Positions 16,134-24,294 of a stretch of DNA of 64,000 nucleotides are shown piece by piece. A model generated the notes under the pieces. It had not been told where the DNA came from. It searched no databases and was given only the letters and a program-made list of their open reading frames with translations. Position numbers and translations under genes: made by a program. The stretch is from Hyphomicrobiales bacterium (GTDB taxonomy: Bacteria > Pseudomonadota > Alphaproteobacteria > Rhizobiales > Rhizobiaceae): contig UBYA01000007.1 in assembly GCA_900469615.1 (NCBI GenBank), positions 124,001 through 188,000 on the forward strand. Reading direction: 5' to 3'. Position 1 is the stretch's first letter; each line of letters begins with the position of its first letter.

Positions 16134-16176
16134 TAGTTCTGGCATATGCGTTGCTGCCGGTGGGAGGTGATCATGC

Positions 16177-16422
16177 ATGATCACCGCCCGACAATCACGG
16201 GCCGCACGCGCGTTGCTGGGATGGACGCAGGAGACGCTCGCTGACAAGGCCCGAGTATCATTGACCGCGCTCAAGCGCCTCGAATCCGAAAGCGGCCTCG
16301 AGGTGTATGAAAGCACGCGCGATCAGGTTCGCAGGGCACTGGAGGCGGCCGGCATTGTGCTCCTGCTGACCGACAAGGGTGAAGGCGTCCTTCTGCATCA
16401 TGAACAGTCTCGGCAAAGATAA
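16177..16422 (+). CDS. XRE-family transcriptional regulator
   Basis: An 81-residue protein with a single helix-turn-helix (residues 3-60): ITARQSRAARALLGWTQETLADKARVSLTALKRLE. This short type is common in rhizobia and ICEs. GGAGG at 16162 supports ATG 16177. A palindrome 44 bp upstream suggests autorepression. Its other targets cannot be read from sequence; the conjugation genes are an obvious possibility. Confidence 0.88.
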   Translation: MITARQSRAARALLGWTQETLADKARVSLTALKRLESESGLEVYESTRDQVRRALEAAGIVLLLTDKGEGVLLHHEQSRQR

Positions 16423-16539
16423 TCGTTGATTGACCGCCGAGAACAACATGCCCGTCTTCCCCGTTCTTCATCATGCCCGGGTCATTGACACGGTGCATAG
16501 AGTTAGCGGCGTGGAAATCATCTGCTACGGTGTCAGGTA

Positions 16540-16812
16540 ATGGCGCAATCAACCCAACATTTTCAGGACGAGCCACCGGCTGGGGCGTCGCTCACGGTTT
16601 ACGACCAGGAGCATATGACGCTCTACTTGCGCCTCCTGGACGCCGAGCGCGACGGCGCTGATTGGCGCGATGTCGTGAGGGTTCTGTTCGACCTTGACCC
16701 CGAGGCCGATCCGGAACGATGTCGCCGCGTTCATGCTGCCCATCTCGCTCGCGCCCAATGGATGAGCGAGCACGGCTATCGGGAGCTGATCGGCAAGAAC
16801 CCGCCCGCTTAA
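16540..16812 (+). CDS. Small conserved ICE protein (DNA-binding-like)
   Basis: A 90-residue protein with DEPPAGASLTVYDQEHMTLYLRLLDAE, WRDVVRVLFDLDPEADPERCRRVHAAHLARAQWM. It is a familiar small protein of alphaproteobacterial ICEs that precedes the DUF6499/DUF2285 regulator gene, as it does here. It is predicted to be helical and may bind DNA, but no motif proves this. Confidence 0.8.
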   Translation: MAQSTQHFQDEPPAGASLTVYDQEHMTLYLRLLDAERDGADWRDVVRVLFDLDPEADPERCRRVHAAHLARAQWMSEHGYRELIGKNPPA

Positions 16813-16923
16813 CGGGTGATGCTTCTATGGCATCAGGCGATGCCGACTCTCTGTCTTCCACGCGACAACCCATCCGGGAATCTTACCCCTCCCTCAATTC
16901 GGCAACATTGATGGAGGGTTCTG

Positions 16924-17692
16924 ATGCTGCCAGATGCGTCTCGCTGGCGATCCGCCGCGAACTACGAACACGTCGACACCCTGAGCGCCTCCGACCTTGC
17001 CTGGGAGTGGTTGCGCCGCAACGAAGGCTACGACAGGGACTATGAAGCCTTGAATGACCCCGGCGCCGACCGCGAACAGCTGACGGAAAAAATCCGCCAG
17101 CACTGGGGGTTGCGATTTCGCCGTCGATCCAGCCCTCGACCTGCCTGACGCCCCTGTCTTCTGGCTGCCGCAAGCCGATACCAGCGTGGTTCTGTTGTCA
17201 TCACCGCCGCCGGTGCTGCAAGATGCGCCCTCGCAAGACAGTCCCTTGCCGCTCGTCTTGTCCGCTGACCAGCAAAGCATTGACGGCTTCCATGCGCTCT
17301 TGCCTCTGCTGAATGATCAAAGACTGCAAGTGTTCAGCCTGGACGCCGAACCCCTTGCCGCGATCATTCCCCTGACGCTGGAAGGCTTCGACCGGCTTGC
17401 GGCCGTCTATCGCCTCCTCGCTCACCTTCATGGCCGGTCCGTGCCGCCCGACGCACGTCTGACGCGCCAGCAACGCACGCGGGCGCGGCGCATGTTGCAG
17501 GCTATCGACGGCTTGCGCTCCGGTGCCACCCAGCAGGAGATCGCCCAGAGCCTCTTTCGCATCAAACGATTGGGCCGTAGCGAATGGCAGGTGTCCCCGA
17601 TCCGCCATTCGGTGATGTCGCTCCTCCGCGACGCCCGCGCCATGATCTCTGGCGGCTATCGTAAGCTCCTTCGCCACCGCCGCAAACCCTGA
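16924..17692 (+). pseudogene. DUF6499/DUF2285 transcriptional regulator, frameshifted
   Basis: The first frame (16924-17148) encodes SAANYEHVDTLSASDLAWEWLRRNEGYDRDY, the DUF6499 domain, and reaches HWGLRF before running into a stop. The next frame continues without a gap as AVDPALDLPDAPVFWLP and goes on to 17692 through a DUF2285 domain (LTRQQRTRARRMLQAIDGLRSGATQQEIA, SEWQVSPIRHSVMSLLRDA). The family protein is normally one chain, so there is an extra base near 17119 (TTTCGCC where TTTGCC is expected). Either the gene is broken, the sequence has an error, or the join is made by frameshifting. GGAGGG supports the start. The intact protein is a regulator typical of ICEs. Confidence 0.82.
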
Positions 17693-17830
17693 AACCATTG
17701 TGCTGACGCGGTGTGGGAAATTCCTCCCCCGCAAATTCCTCCTCCATCCAACCCGCTTCCCTTCGCCATCGTGGCCTGCATTCGCCGTCTGTTCCCGACG
17801 GTGCCAACGCACACCACGAAAGGCCGATCC

Positions 17831-18112
17831 ATGCGACCCGATCTCGCCGTTTTGCCGCCGCGCTTTCTGCGCACCAAGGAAGCCGCCGAATTTCTCAGCC
17901 TCTCCGCCCGGACCCTCGAAAAACACCGCACCTATGGCACCGGCCCGGCCTACAAGAAGCTCGGAGGCCGCGTGGTCTACGCCGTCGACGACCTGCAAGC
18001 CTGGGCCGAGCGCGGCGCGGTGACATCGACGACCGACCCGCGTGGTCAGGTTCTTCCCGCCAAGCGCCATGCCCTCGCATCGAACGGCCAACCAAGCCGC
18101 CTCGCGCGCTGA
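17831..18112 (+). CDS. AlpA/MerR-like helix-turn-helix protein (possible excisionase)
   Basis: A 93-residue protein with a winged helix-turn-helix of the HTH_17/AlpA kind: RFLRTKEAAEFLSLSARTLEKHRTYGTGPAYKKLGGRVVYAVDDLQAWAERGAV. Proteins like this serve as recombination directionality factors or as regulators in ICEs. It lies directly upstream of repA and may be co-transcribed with it. The start at 17831 is followed by MRPDLAVLPPRF; no strong ribosome binding site is visible. Two AAATTCCTCC direct repeats (17718-17727 and 17733-17742) precede it. Confidence 0.85.
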   Translation: MRPDLAVLPPRFLRTKEAAEFLSLSARTLEKHRTYGTGPAYKKLGGRVVYAVDDLQAWAERGAVTSTTDPRGQVLPAKRHALASNGQPSRLAR

Positions 18113-18129
18113 CCCGGCGTCCTTATTCC

Positions 18130-19233
18130 ATGTCGGCGCGGCATCGAACCCTTTCGGAACGTGGGCAGCTCGATCTCTTTCGGGCGCTCCCTGGCGATTT
18201 CGCGCCAAGAGATGCGCAGGATCTCATGGCCTATCCTTTCTTCTCCCTGTCCAAATCGCATCGCGTCACGCCCATCGACTTCGTAGCTGGCGCTGTCTCG
18301 ATCCGCGTTGAGGCCGTGCCCGATCACGGCATGGCGACCATCTGGGATGCCGACATCCTGATCTGGGCCGCAAGCCAGATCGTTGAGGCCCGCGACTCCG
18401 GCTTGCGGACCTCGCGACTCATGGCGGCGACACCCTATGAAATTCTCACCTTCATCGGTCGTGGCACATCGCTCCGCGACTATCAGCGCCTCAAGGCGGC
18501 GCTGGATCGCCTGCAATCGACGACGGTCAGCACCTCAATACGTCAGGCGGCGGAAGGCCGCCGCCATCGCTTCTCCTGGATCAACGAATGGAAGGAGCGC
18601 ACGGATCGGACCGGTCGCCCGGATGGGATTGAGCTGATCGTTCCTGACTGGTTCTACCAGGCGGTCCTCGACAACGCCCTCATCCTGACTATCGACCGGG
18701 CCTATTTCGATTTGACCGGCGGGCTTGACCGCTGGCTCTACCGCCTTGTGCGCAAGCACGGCGGCCGGCAGCGCAACGGCTGGCGGTTCGACTTCCGTCA
18801 CCTGCACCAGAAATCGGGCGCGCTATCCCCATTCAAGCGCTTCGCCTTCGAGCTGCGCGACATCGTGCGACGGCAGCCCTTGCCGGGTTACACACTGTTT
18901 CTGGAGGTCGAGGTTGGCGGGCGCGTGCTGCTCGCCTTCGAGCCTAATCCGGCCTGTGGACAGGCTGTGGATGGCCTCGTGCCATCGGGAACCCGCGGAC
19001 ACGTGCCATCAGGAACCGGCCCCTCGTGCTATCAGGAACCTAAACAGGGTGTAACCCACAGACGCAAAACCGGAAATCGCCCCCTTAACTTAGAATCTAA
19101 CACAGAATCTAACTTCTTGATGCGCGCGCGCGATGGGGAAAACGCATCTGACGGTGTCTTTGCCCCCCAGGACAGCGCCGGAAAACCGATCACCAAGAGC
19201 CGGTCTCCAGACCGTTCGGGAGGCGCGCGATGA
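18130..19233 (+). CDS. repA: Replication initiator protein RepA (RPA family)
   Basis: A 367-residue protein beginning MSARHRTLSERGQLDLFRALPGD. Its segments AQDLMAYPFFSLSKSHRVTPIDF, ATIWDADILIWAASQI, YQRLKAALDRLQSTTV, WYRLVRKHGG-like WLYRLVRKHGGRQ and FRHLHQKSGALSPFKRFAFELRDIV are those of the RPA replication initiator family of alphaproteobacterial plasmids. The last 80 residues are low-complexity and coincide with DNA repeats that look like an origin. It overlaps parA by ATGA, as in a plasmid rep-par operon. In an ICE it probably allows transient plasmid-like replication after excision. Confidence 0.9.
   Translation: MSARHRTLSERGQLDLFRALPGDFAPRDAQDLMAYPFFSLSKSHRVTPIDFVAGAVSIRVEAVPDHGMATIWDADILIWAASQIVEARDSGLRTSRLMAATPYEILTFIGRGTSLRDYQRLKAALDRLQSTTVSTSIRQAAEGRRHRFSWINEWKERTDRTGRPDGIELIVPDWFYQAVLDNALILTIDRAYFDLTGGLDRWLYRLVRKHGGRQRNGWRFDFRHLHQKSGALSPFKRFAFELRDIVRRQPLPGYTLFLEVEVGGRVLLAFEPNPACGQAVDGLVPSGTRGHVPSGTGPSCYQEPKQGVTHRRKTGNRPLNLESNTESNFLMRARDGENASDGVFAPQDSAGKPITKSRSPDRSGGAR
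18955..19113 (+). other. Candidate replication origin (iterons and AT-rich repeats) inside repA
   Basis: Two DnaA-box-like sequences TGTGGACAG (18955) and TGTGGATGG (18966) are followed by three direct repeats of CGTGCCATCAGGAACC type at 18978, 19002 and 19025 (spacing 24 and 23 bp; one or two differences each). Then comes an AT-richer stretch with the direct repeat AGAATCTAAC at 19092 and 19104. DnaA boxes, iterons and a potential unwinding region in this order are the layout of an iteron-type oriV. Confidence 0.6.
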
Positions 19234-19886
19234 TCGTGGCCCTCCTCAATCAAAAGGGCGGCGTCGGCAAGACGACGTTGGCGCTGCATCTGGCAGGCGA
19301 ATGGGCGCGACAGGGCCAGCGCGTCACCCTCATCGACGCCGACCCGCAAGGCTCGGCATTGGACTGGTCGCAGCAACGCGAGCATGAACGCCGGCCACGG
19401 CTCTTCGGTGTGATTGGACTGGCGCGCGATACGCTCCACCGTGAAGCGCCGGAACTCGCCCGCAGCGCCGACAATGTCGTTATCGACGGTCCGCCCCGTG
19501 TCGCCGGATTGACGCGCTCGGCCCTTCTCGCTGCGGACCTGGTGCTGATCCCGGTGCAGCCGTCACCGCTCGACGGCTGGGCCTCCGCCGAAATGCTCGC
19601 CCTGCTCAAGGAAGCCCGCATCTATCGTCCGGAGCTTGCCGCCCGTTTCGTCCTCAATCGCTGTGCGGCACGTACCATACTGGCCCGTGAAACCGCTGAC
19701 GGTCTTGCTGATCATGACCCGCCGGTGCTCGGTGCAACCATTGGCCAGCGCATCGTCTTTGCCGCCGCCGCTCAATCCGGACAGCTGGTACAGGAACTCG
19801 ACCCTGAAGGGCCAGCCGCGCGAGAAGTTGCTCGATTGGCCGATGACATCACGCGCCTGGTAGCCGGGAGGGATCGTCATGGCTGA
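19230..19886 (+). CDS. parA: ParA-family partition ATPase
   Basis: A 218-residue Walker-type ATPase: KGGVGKTT at residues 9-16 (deviant Walker A with the signature lysine), LIDADPQGSALDW (Walker A'), and VVIDGPPR (Walker B). It lacks an N-terminal HTH, so it is a short ParA of the type Ib kind. It overlaps repA at ATGA and the RHH gene by 8 bp. It probably segregates or stabilises the excised circular element, working with the ribbon-helix-helix protein downstream in place of a ParB. Confidence 0.92.
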   Translation: MIVALLNQKGGVGKTTLALHLAGEWARQGQRVTLIDADPQGSALDWSQQREHERRPRLFGVIGLARDTLHREAPELARSADNVVIDGPPRVAGLTRSALLAADLVLIPVQPSPLDGWASAEMLALLKEARIYRPELAARFVLNRCAARTILARETADGLADHDPPVLGATIGQRIVFAAAAQSGQLVQELDPEGPAAREVARLADDITRLVAGRDRHG

Positions 19887-20130
19887 GCGCCCGTCCCGTC
19901 GCGGCTTCGCCGCCCGGCCAGCCGATCCGGAGAGCTGGATCAAGGCGCCTGATGCGCCAACGCGCGGCGCTGATAGCGCCCTCAACACCGCACGTCTGAC
20001 CATCGACGTCACACCGGACATGCGCGGACGCATCAAGATCGCAGCCTTCCGTCGGGGCATGACCGTTGCCGATATGCTGCGCGATCTCCTCGCGCGGGAG
20101 TTTCCAGCCGACGCCGGAGAGCCGTCATGA
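19879..20130 (+). CDS. Ribbon-helix-helix partition accessory protein (ParG-like)
   Basis: An 83-residue basic protein. The C-terminal part, TARLTIDVTPDMRGRIKIAAFRRGMTVADMLRDLLAREF, fits a ribbon-helix-helix DNA-binding fold. The N-terminus is flexible and basic. Its position directly behind a short parA is where type Ib partition systems encode their centromere-binding protein, so that is the likely role. It overlaps parA by 8 bp and the DUF2840 gene by ATGA. Confidence 0.78.
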   Translation: MAERPSRRGFAARPADPESWIKAPDAPTRGADSALNTARLTIDVTPDMRGRIKIAAFRRGMTVADMLRDLLAREFPADAGEPS

Positions 20131-20648
20131 GCGTGATGACGGACAAGCAAGCGATCCGCCAGGCTGGGCCAGCATCTTCACAGGCCACAGAACTCACCGA
20201 GGTCGAGCTGGTGTGGATCGAGAAGCAGATCGAACACTGGATACGCTTCGGCCATGAGACCTCCGAACGCCTGATCGACCGCCGTCGGCGCTGCGTCAGC
20301 TTCGCGCCGGAGAGCGTCTTCGCGCTCATCCGGTGGGCTGCGAACAGGTTCGGCACGGTGAGTTCGCATCTCTACGTCGTGCGCACCGTGCGACCCGGCT
20401 GCGGATTCCAGACTGTGCCTTCCGTGGCGCCCGGTGGCGACATCCTGCTGCATGTGGCGAGCTGGCCAAAGGTCGAACGGGTGTTGAGCCACATCGACGC
20501 CATCGAGGCCTTGCGGATCGACCCGAGCGCTGTTGCGCCCGATCACTGGCGTCATCTCCACAATCGCCTCGCAACCGGCGAACCGCCACGCCCCTACACG
20601 CTCGCGCGTCATCGGGCGTGGCTTAAACGACTGGAGGTCAGCCAATGA
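20127..20648 (+). CDS. DUF2840 family protein
   Basis: A 173-residue protein with LTEVELVWIEKQIEHWIRFG, RRRRCVSFAPESVFALIRWAANRFGT and the C-terminal ARHRAWLKRLEV. This is DUF2840, found between parA and traF in ICEs and plasmids of this type. The function is unknown. It is coupled on both sides by ATGA overlaps. Confidence 0.85.
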   Translation: MSVMTDKQAIRQAGPASSQATELTEVELVWIEKQIEHWIRFGHETSERLIDRRRRCVSFAPESVFALIRWAANRFGTVSSHLYVVRTVRPGCGFQTVPSVAPGGDILLHVASWPKVERVLSHIDAIEALRIDPSAVAPDHWRHLHNRLATGEPPRPYTLARHRAWLKRLEVSQ

Positions 20649-21190
20649 AGCGCGTCCTTTATCTTCTCGTGGCGGCTACGGCCCTTTCAGCGATCGGCAT
20701 CACCACCTTTTCCGCTATGCCGATGAAACTGCTCTGGAACGCCACCGCCAGTGCGCCGATCGGCCTCTATTCCATTGGTCCGGCCAGCAAGCTTCAGATC
20801 GGCGATCTGGTGGTCGTCAGACCAGATGAGGCGCTCGAAGGTTTCATGGTCGAGCGCGGCTATATCGGTCGTGGCGTTCCCCTCCTGAAACACATTGCGG
20901 CCTTGTCCGGGCAACAGGTCTGCCGGATCGGCCGCGACATCATGATCGATGGACGTTTCGCCGCCGCCGCACTCGACCGCGACAGGCGCGGTCGAGACCT
21001 GCCGGTCTGGCAGGGCTGCCAGCACATCGCTCCTAACGCGGTTTTTCTGCTCAACCCCGCCACCCGCGACAGCCTAGATAGCCGCTATTTCGGCGCGATG
21101 CAGGTCATGGACGTGCTCGGCAAGGCGCAGCCTCTCTACACCGACACGACCGGAACAGGCCACTTCACCTGGCGCGCAATAGCGCCGTGA
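20645..21190 (+). CDS. traF: TraF, S26-family peptidase for pilin maturation
   Basis: A 181-residue protein with an N-terminal membrane anchor (residues 4-24). It has the signal-peptidase-like catalytic pair: serine 36 in ATASAPIGLY and lysine 82 in VPLLKHIAAL. GDLVVVRP and the final FLLNPATRDSLDSRYFG complete the S26/TraF pattern. The protein works at the inner membrane with the periplasmic side, and in IncP systems it cyclises the TrbC pilin. It overlaps the DUF2840 gene by ATGA. Confidence 0.9.
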   Translation: MKRVLYLLVAATALSAIGITTFSAMPMKLLWNATASAPIGLYSIGPASKLQIGDLVVVRPDEALEGFMVERGYIGRGVPLLKHIAALSGQQVCRIGRDIMIDGRFAAAALDRDRRGRDLPVWQGCQHIAPNAVFLLNPATRDSLDSRYFGAMQVMDVLGKAQPLYTDTTGTGHFTWRAIAP

Positions 21191-21234
21191 GCGCCCACGT
21201 TGCCGTCTTCTTCCACCATTCCAAGGAGGTTTCC

Positions 21235-21570
21235 ATGACACAGATCGGACAGTTTACGCGCAACCCTTCTGGCTTTTCCGGTCACATCCGCACGCTCATG
21301 CTGAGCGCGGAGCTGGTGATTGTCGCCATTCCCCCGTCCGACACGGAGGGCGCGCCGGACTATCGTGTCCACCTCGATACCGAGGATGGCCCGGAAGCCG
21401 GAGCCGGATGGAAACGCACCGGCGAACGCGCGGGCGAATTCATCGCCTTGGTTCTCGACGACCCACTGCTGCCGCAGCCGATCCGCGCCAATCTCTTCCG
21501 CGACGATGACGCCGGTCACGCCTGGTCGCTGCATTGGAACCGCCCGCAAAAGCGCGAAGGACGGGACTGA
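21235..21570 (+). CDS. DUF736 family protein (second copy)
   Basis: A 111-residue paralogue of the gene at 15669: MTQIGQFTRNPSGFSGHIRTL, DYRVHLDTEDGPEAGAGWKRT, FIALVLDDPLLPQPIRANLF and HWNRPQ correspond to the same DUF736 blocks. AAGGAGG 8 bp upstream fixes the start at 21235. It stands between traF and a lytic transglycosylase gene, a usual place in this ICE family. The function is unknown. Confidence 0.92.
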   Translation: MTQIGQFTRNPSGFSGHIRTLMLSAELVIVAIPPSDTEGAPDYRVHLDTEDGPEAGAGWKRTGERAGEFIALVLDDPLLPQPIRANLFRDDDAGHAWSLHWNRPQKREGRD

Positions 21571-21574
21571 CGCC

Positions 21575-22288
21575 ATGCGCCTGCTCCCTCTTCTCCTTTC
21601 CGGCCTTGTCTTTCTAAGCGCGCCGCCAAGCCGTGCGCTTGCCGATCCGCCGACGCCGGTCGCCCAATCGCCCGGTGGTGCCTATGCCGATCATATCGCC
21701 GAGGCCGCTGCCCGGTTTGAGCTTCCCGCGCGCTGGATCAGTGCCGTGCTGGAGGCAGAAAGCGCTGGCGACCGCCGAGCGCTCTCGCCCAAGGGCGCAA
21801 TCGGCCTCATGCAGATCATGCCCGCGACTTGGCAAGACTTGCGCGCGCGGCATCGGTTGGGCGCGGATCCTTACGATCCGCACGACAACATCATCGCAGG
21901 CGCCGCCTATATCCGGGAACTGTTTGACCGTTACGGCTCGCCCGGCTGGATCGCCGCCTATAATGCTGGCCCCGGACGCTATGAAGCCTCCCTCAAAGGG
22001 CGAACACTGCCCAGCGAAACCCGTGCCTATGTCGCGCTCGTGGCGCAATCGCTCGATGCCAAAAGACCATCGGAAAGCATCTTGGCGGCTCCCTCGAATG
22101 CCGTCATCTGGACACAGGCGCCGCTGTTCATTGCGCAGAACGCCACCCGTCAAACCGCCATTCCCATACCGGAAAAGCGCCCGTCTTCGCAGGCCCAGGC
22201 GACAACGGAAGTGCGCGATGTCTCCGCAATCGAGCCGCAGTCCGATGGCCTGTTTGTCGCCCGCGCCAGTACAGGAGGCACACCATGA
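21575..22288 (+). CDS. Periplasmic lytic transglycosylase (conjugation-associated)
   Basis: A 237-residue protein with a signal peptide (residues 1-23, ending SRALA). The SLT domain shows the catalytic glutamate in VLEAESAG (E62), GAIGLMQIMPATW at 75-86, and AAYNAGPGRYE. It opens the peptidoglycan for assembly of the conjugation channel, as VirB1 does. It follows the DUF736 gene by 4 bp and ends in an ATGA overlap with a small reading frame. Confidence 0.92.
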   Translation: MRLLPLLLSGLVFLSAPPSRALADPPTPVAQSPGGAYADHIAEAAARFELPARWISAVLEAESAGDRRALSPKGAIGLMQIMPATWQDLRARHRLGADPYDPHDNIIAGAAYIRELFDRYGSPGWIAAYNAGPGRYEASLKGRTLPSETRAYVALVAQSLDAKRPSESILAAPSNAVIWTQAPLFIAQNATRQTAIPIPEKRPSSQAQATTEVRDVSAIEPQSDGLFVARASTGGTP

Positions 22289-22533
22289 GCACTCGGGCTC
22301 CTGATCGCACGATAGCGGACACCGGCGTAGAGAAGCGTGCGCAGAGGTTGAAGCCTGGCAACACGACCGAAGGATGGCGAGATAAAAGGCCGCGAGGTGC
22401 GGGCTTGGTCGGTCGTTTGTTTTCAGTGGGTTATGGATCACTTTTGCGAGGTGCGATGAAGTGCAGCACCTCGCAGAATTGTCATTCCTTGCGTAAATTC
22501 AACGCCTTGTCGCGATGTGCTGGGGTTTTGTGA
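22285..22533 (+). CDS. Doubtful small reading frame between transglycosylase and relaxase genes
   Basis: 82 codons starting with an ATGA overlap with the transglycosylase gene (MSTRAPDRTIADTGVEK). The start context is good, but the second half runs through the inverted repeat at 22445-22475 that I read as part of the transfer origin, and no family is recognisable. It may be translated only because of the coupling, or not be a gene. Confidence 0.3.
   Translation: MSTRAPDRTIADTGVEKRAQRLKPGNTTEGWRDKRPRGAGLVGRLFSVGYGSLLRGAMKCSTSQNCHSLRKFNALSRCAGVL
22392..22475 (+). other. Candidate origin of transfer (oriT)
   Basis: A perfect inverted repeat TGCGAGGTGC (22445-22454) / GCACCTCGCA (22466-22475) has an 11-base loop. 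An extra direct copy of GCGAGGTGCG lies at 22392-22401. The repeats lie in an AT-richer stretch directly upstream of the relaxase gene, where oriT is expected for this relaxase class. I cannot name the nick site. Confidence 0.45.
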
Positions 22534-24272
22534 TGAGTGGCGACGAGGACTTCCGCATCCGTCCTGGCCGCGTGCGCAGTTCCGGTACGCAAGCGACGCG
22601 GCCCTTCATCGCTCAGGCCCTGGCAGCGGCCCAGAAGGCTGGCGGCCATGTGTCCCGCTCTGGCCGCATCAGCGCCGGCACCCGCTCTACTTTTGGCCGG
22701 GGCCGGACGGCGAGCGTGCGCGCCAATCACCTTCTGACCGGCCGCTCCCGCGTCGTTGTCGTCAAGACCCGCGTGGTCCGCCACAGCGCCCGTGCCACAC
22801 CGCTCACAACCCATCTCAATTATCTACGCCGCGATGGTGTGACCCGTGACGGGGAGAAGGCGCATCTCTTCGGTCCTGGAGAGACAGAGGTGGATGGGCA
22901 GACCTTTGCCGAACGCGCGGACGGCGACCGTCATCACTTCCGTTTCATCGTCTCTCCGGAAGACGCGACGGACATGGCCGATCTGCGATCCTTCACCCGC
23001 GACCTCATGGGCCAGATGGAGAAGGATCTCGGCACCAAGCTCGACTGGGCAGCCGTCGATCACTGGAACACCGACAATCCGCATGTACATGTCATTCTGC
23101 AGGGACGCGCTGACGATGGCCGGGACCTCGTTATCGCACGCGACTATATCAAAGATGGGATGCGCGCCCGCGCGGCCGACCTCGTCACCCAGGAGCTGGG
23201 GCCGCGCACTGACCTCGATATCCGCCGCAGTCTGACCGCCCAGATTGATGCCGACCATTGGACCCAGCTCGACCGCCAGCTGTCCCGTGATCGCAACGCC
23301 CATGGCATCATCGATATGGCGCCCGCCACCGCTGAGCGGTCCGACGAGTTTCACGCCCTGAAGGTTGGTCGACTGCGCAAGCTCGAAACCCTCGGCCTCG
23401 CCCATGAGGTTGGCGCGGGGCAATGGATCATTGACGACAAGGCAGAAGCCACCCTGCGCGCGCTTGGTGAGCGCGGCGACATCATCAAGCGCATGCACCG
23501 GGCGCTGACAGATCACGGCATTGAACGCGGGTCGGCGAGCTTCGTCCTCGCTGGTGAAAGTCTTGATGACACGATTGTCGGGCGGCTCGTCGCCCGCGGC
23601 CTCGATGACGAGCTGAAGGGCACCGCCTATGCGGTGGTCGATGGCGTTGATGGACGCACCCATCACATCAAGCTTTCCAACCTCGACGCTGCTGGTGACA
23701 GCACGCCCGGTTCCATCGTCGAACTGCGCAAATTCGATGACGCCAACGGCCAGCGCCGCGCAGCGCTCGCGGTGCGCTCGGATTACGACCTCGATCGGCA
23801 GATCACGGCGTCCGGCGCGACCTGGCTCGATCGCCAGAACATAGCCCGTGATCCGCATGCGCTTTCTGACGGCGGGTTCGGCGCGGATGTGCGTCAGGCC
23901 CTGCATGCGCGCGCCGATCATCTTGTCGCGCAAGGCGTTGCCGAGCGTCGTGGCAGCCAGGTGATGTTTCCGCGCGGCCTGATCGAGACCTTGCGAAACC
24001 AGGAACTTGAACAGGCAGGTCAGGCGATCGCAGCCGAGACCGGGCAACCGTTCAAAGCTTCAGGGACTGGCGACTATGTGACCGGTGATTATCGTCGCCG
24101 GCTGACGCTCGCCTCCGGCCGCTTCGCCATGATCGATGACGGCCTCGGCTTCCAGCTCGTGCCCTGGACGCCCTCAATCGAAAAGCATCTCGACCGCCAT
24201 GTCTCCGGGATCGCCCGCCCCGATGGCGGCATAGACTGGAGCTTTGCCCGCAAGCGCGGGATTGGCCTTTGA
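22533..24272 (+). CDS. Relaxase, DUF3363/VirD2-like
   Basis: A 579-residue protein. The N-terminal third is basic (ARNxxGRxTxS-like GRISAGTRSTFGRGRTASVR). The relaxase core has HHFRFIVSP near 135 and the histidine triad-like HWNTDNPHVHV at 177-187 (motif III). The C-terminal half matches DUF3363, including GDYRRRLTLASGRFAMIDDGLGFQLVPW. It nicks oriT and pilots the single strand through the channel. The start at 22533 gives MSGDEDFRIRPG; an ATG six codons upstream is possible. The coupling protein gene follows after 22 bp. Confidence 0.93.
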   Translation: MSGDEDFRIRPGRVRSSGTQATRPFIAQALAAAQKAGGHVSRSGRISAGTRSTFGRGRTASVRANHLLTGRSRVVVVKTRVVRHSARATPLTTHLNYLRRDGVTRDGEKAHLFGPGETEVDGQTFAERADGDRHHFRFIVSPEDATDMADLRSFTRDLMGQMEKDLGTKLDWAAVDHWNTDNPHVHVILQGRADDGRDLVIARDYIKDGMRARAADLVTQELGPRTDLDIRRSLTAQIDADHWTQLDRQLSRDRNAHGIIDMAPATAERSDEFHALKVGRLRKLETLGLAHEVGAGQWIIDDKAEATLRALGERGDIIKRMHRALTDHGIERGSASFVLAGESLDDTIVGRLVARGLDDELKGTAYAVVDGVDGRTHHIKLSNLDAAGDSTPGSIVELRKFDDANGQRRAALAVRSDYDLDRQITASGATWLDRQNIARDPHALSDGGFGADVRQALHARADHLVAQGVAERRGSQVMFPRGLIETLRNQELEQAGQAIAAETGQPFKASGTGDYVTGDYRRRLTLASGRFAMIDDGLGFQLVPWTPSIEKHLDRHVSGIARPDGGIDWSFARKRGIGL

Positions 24273-24294
24273 ACTTCTGACGAGAGACGAAACC

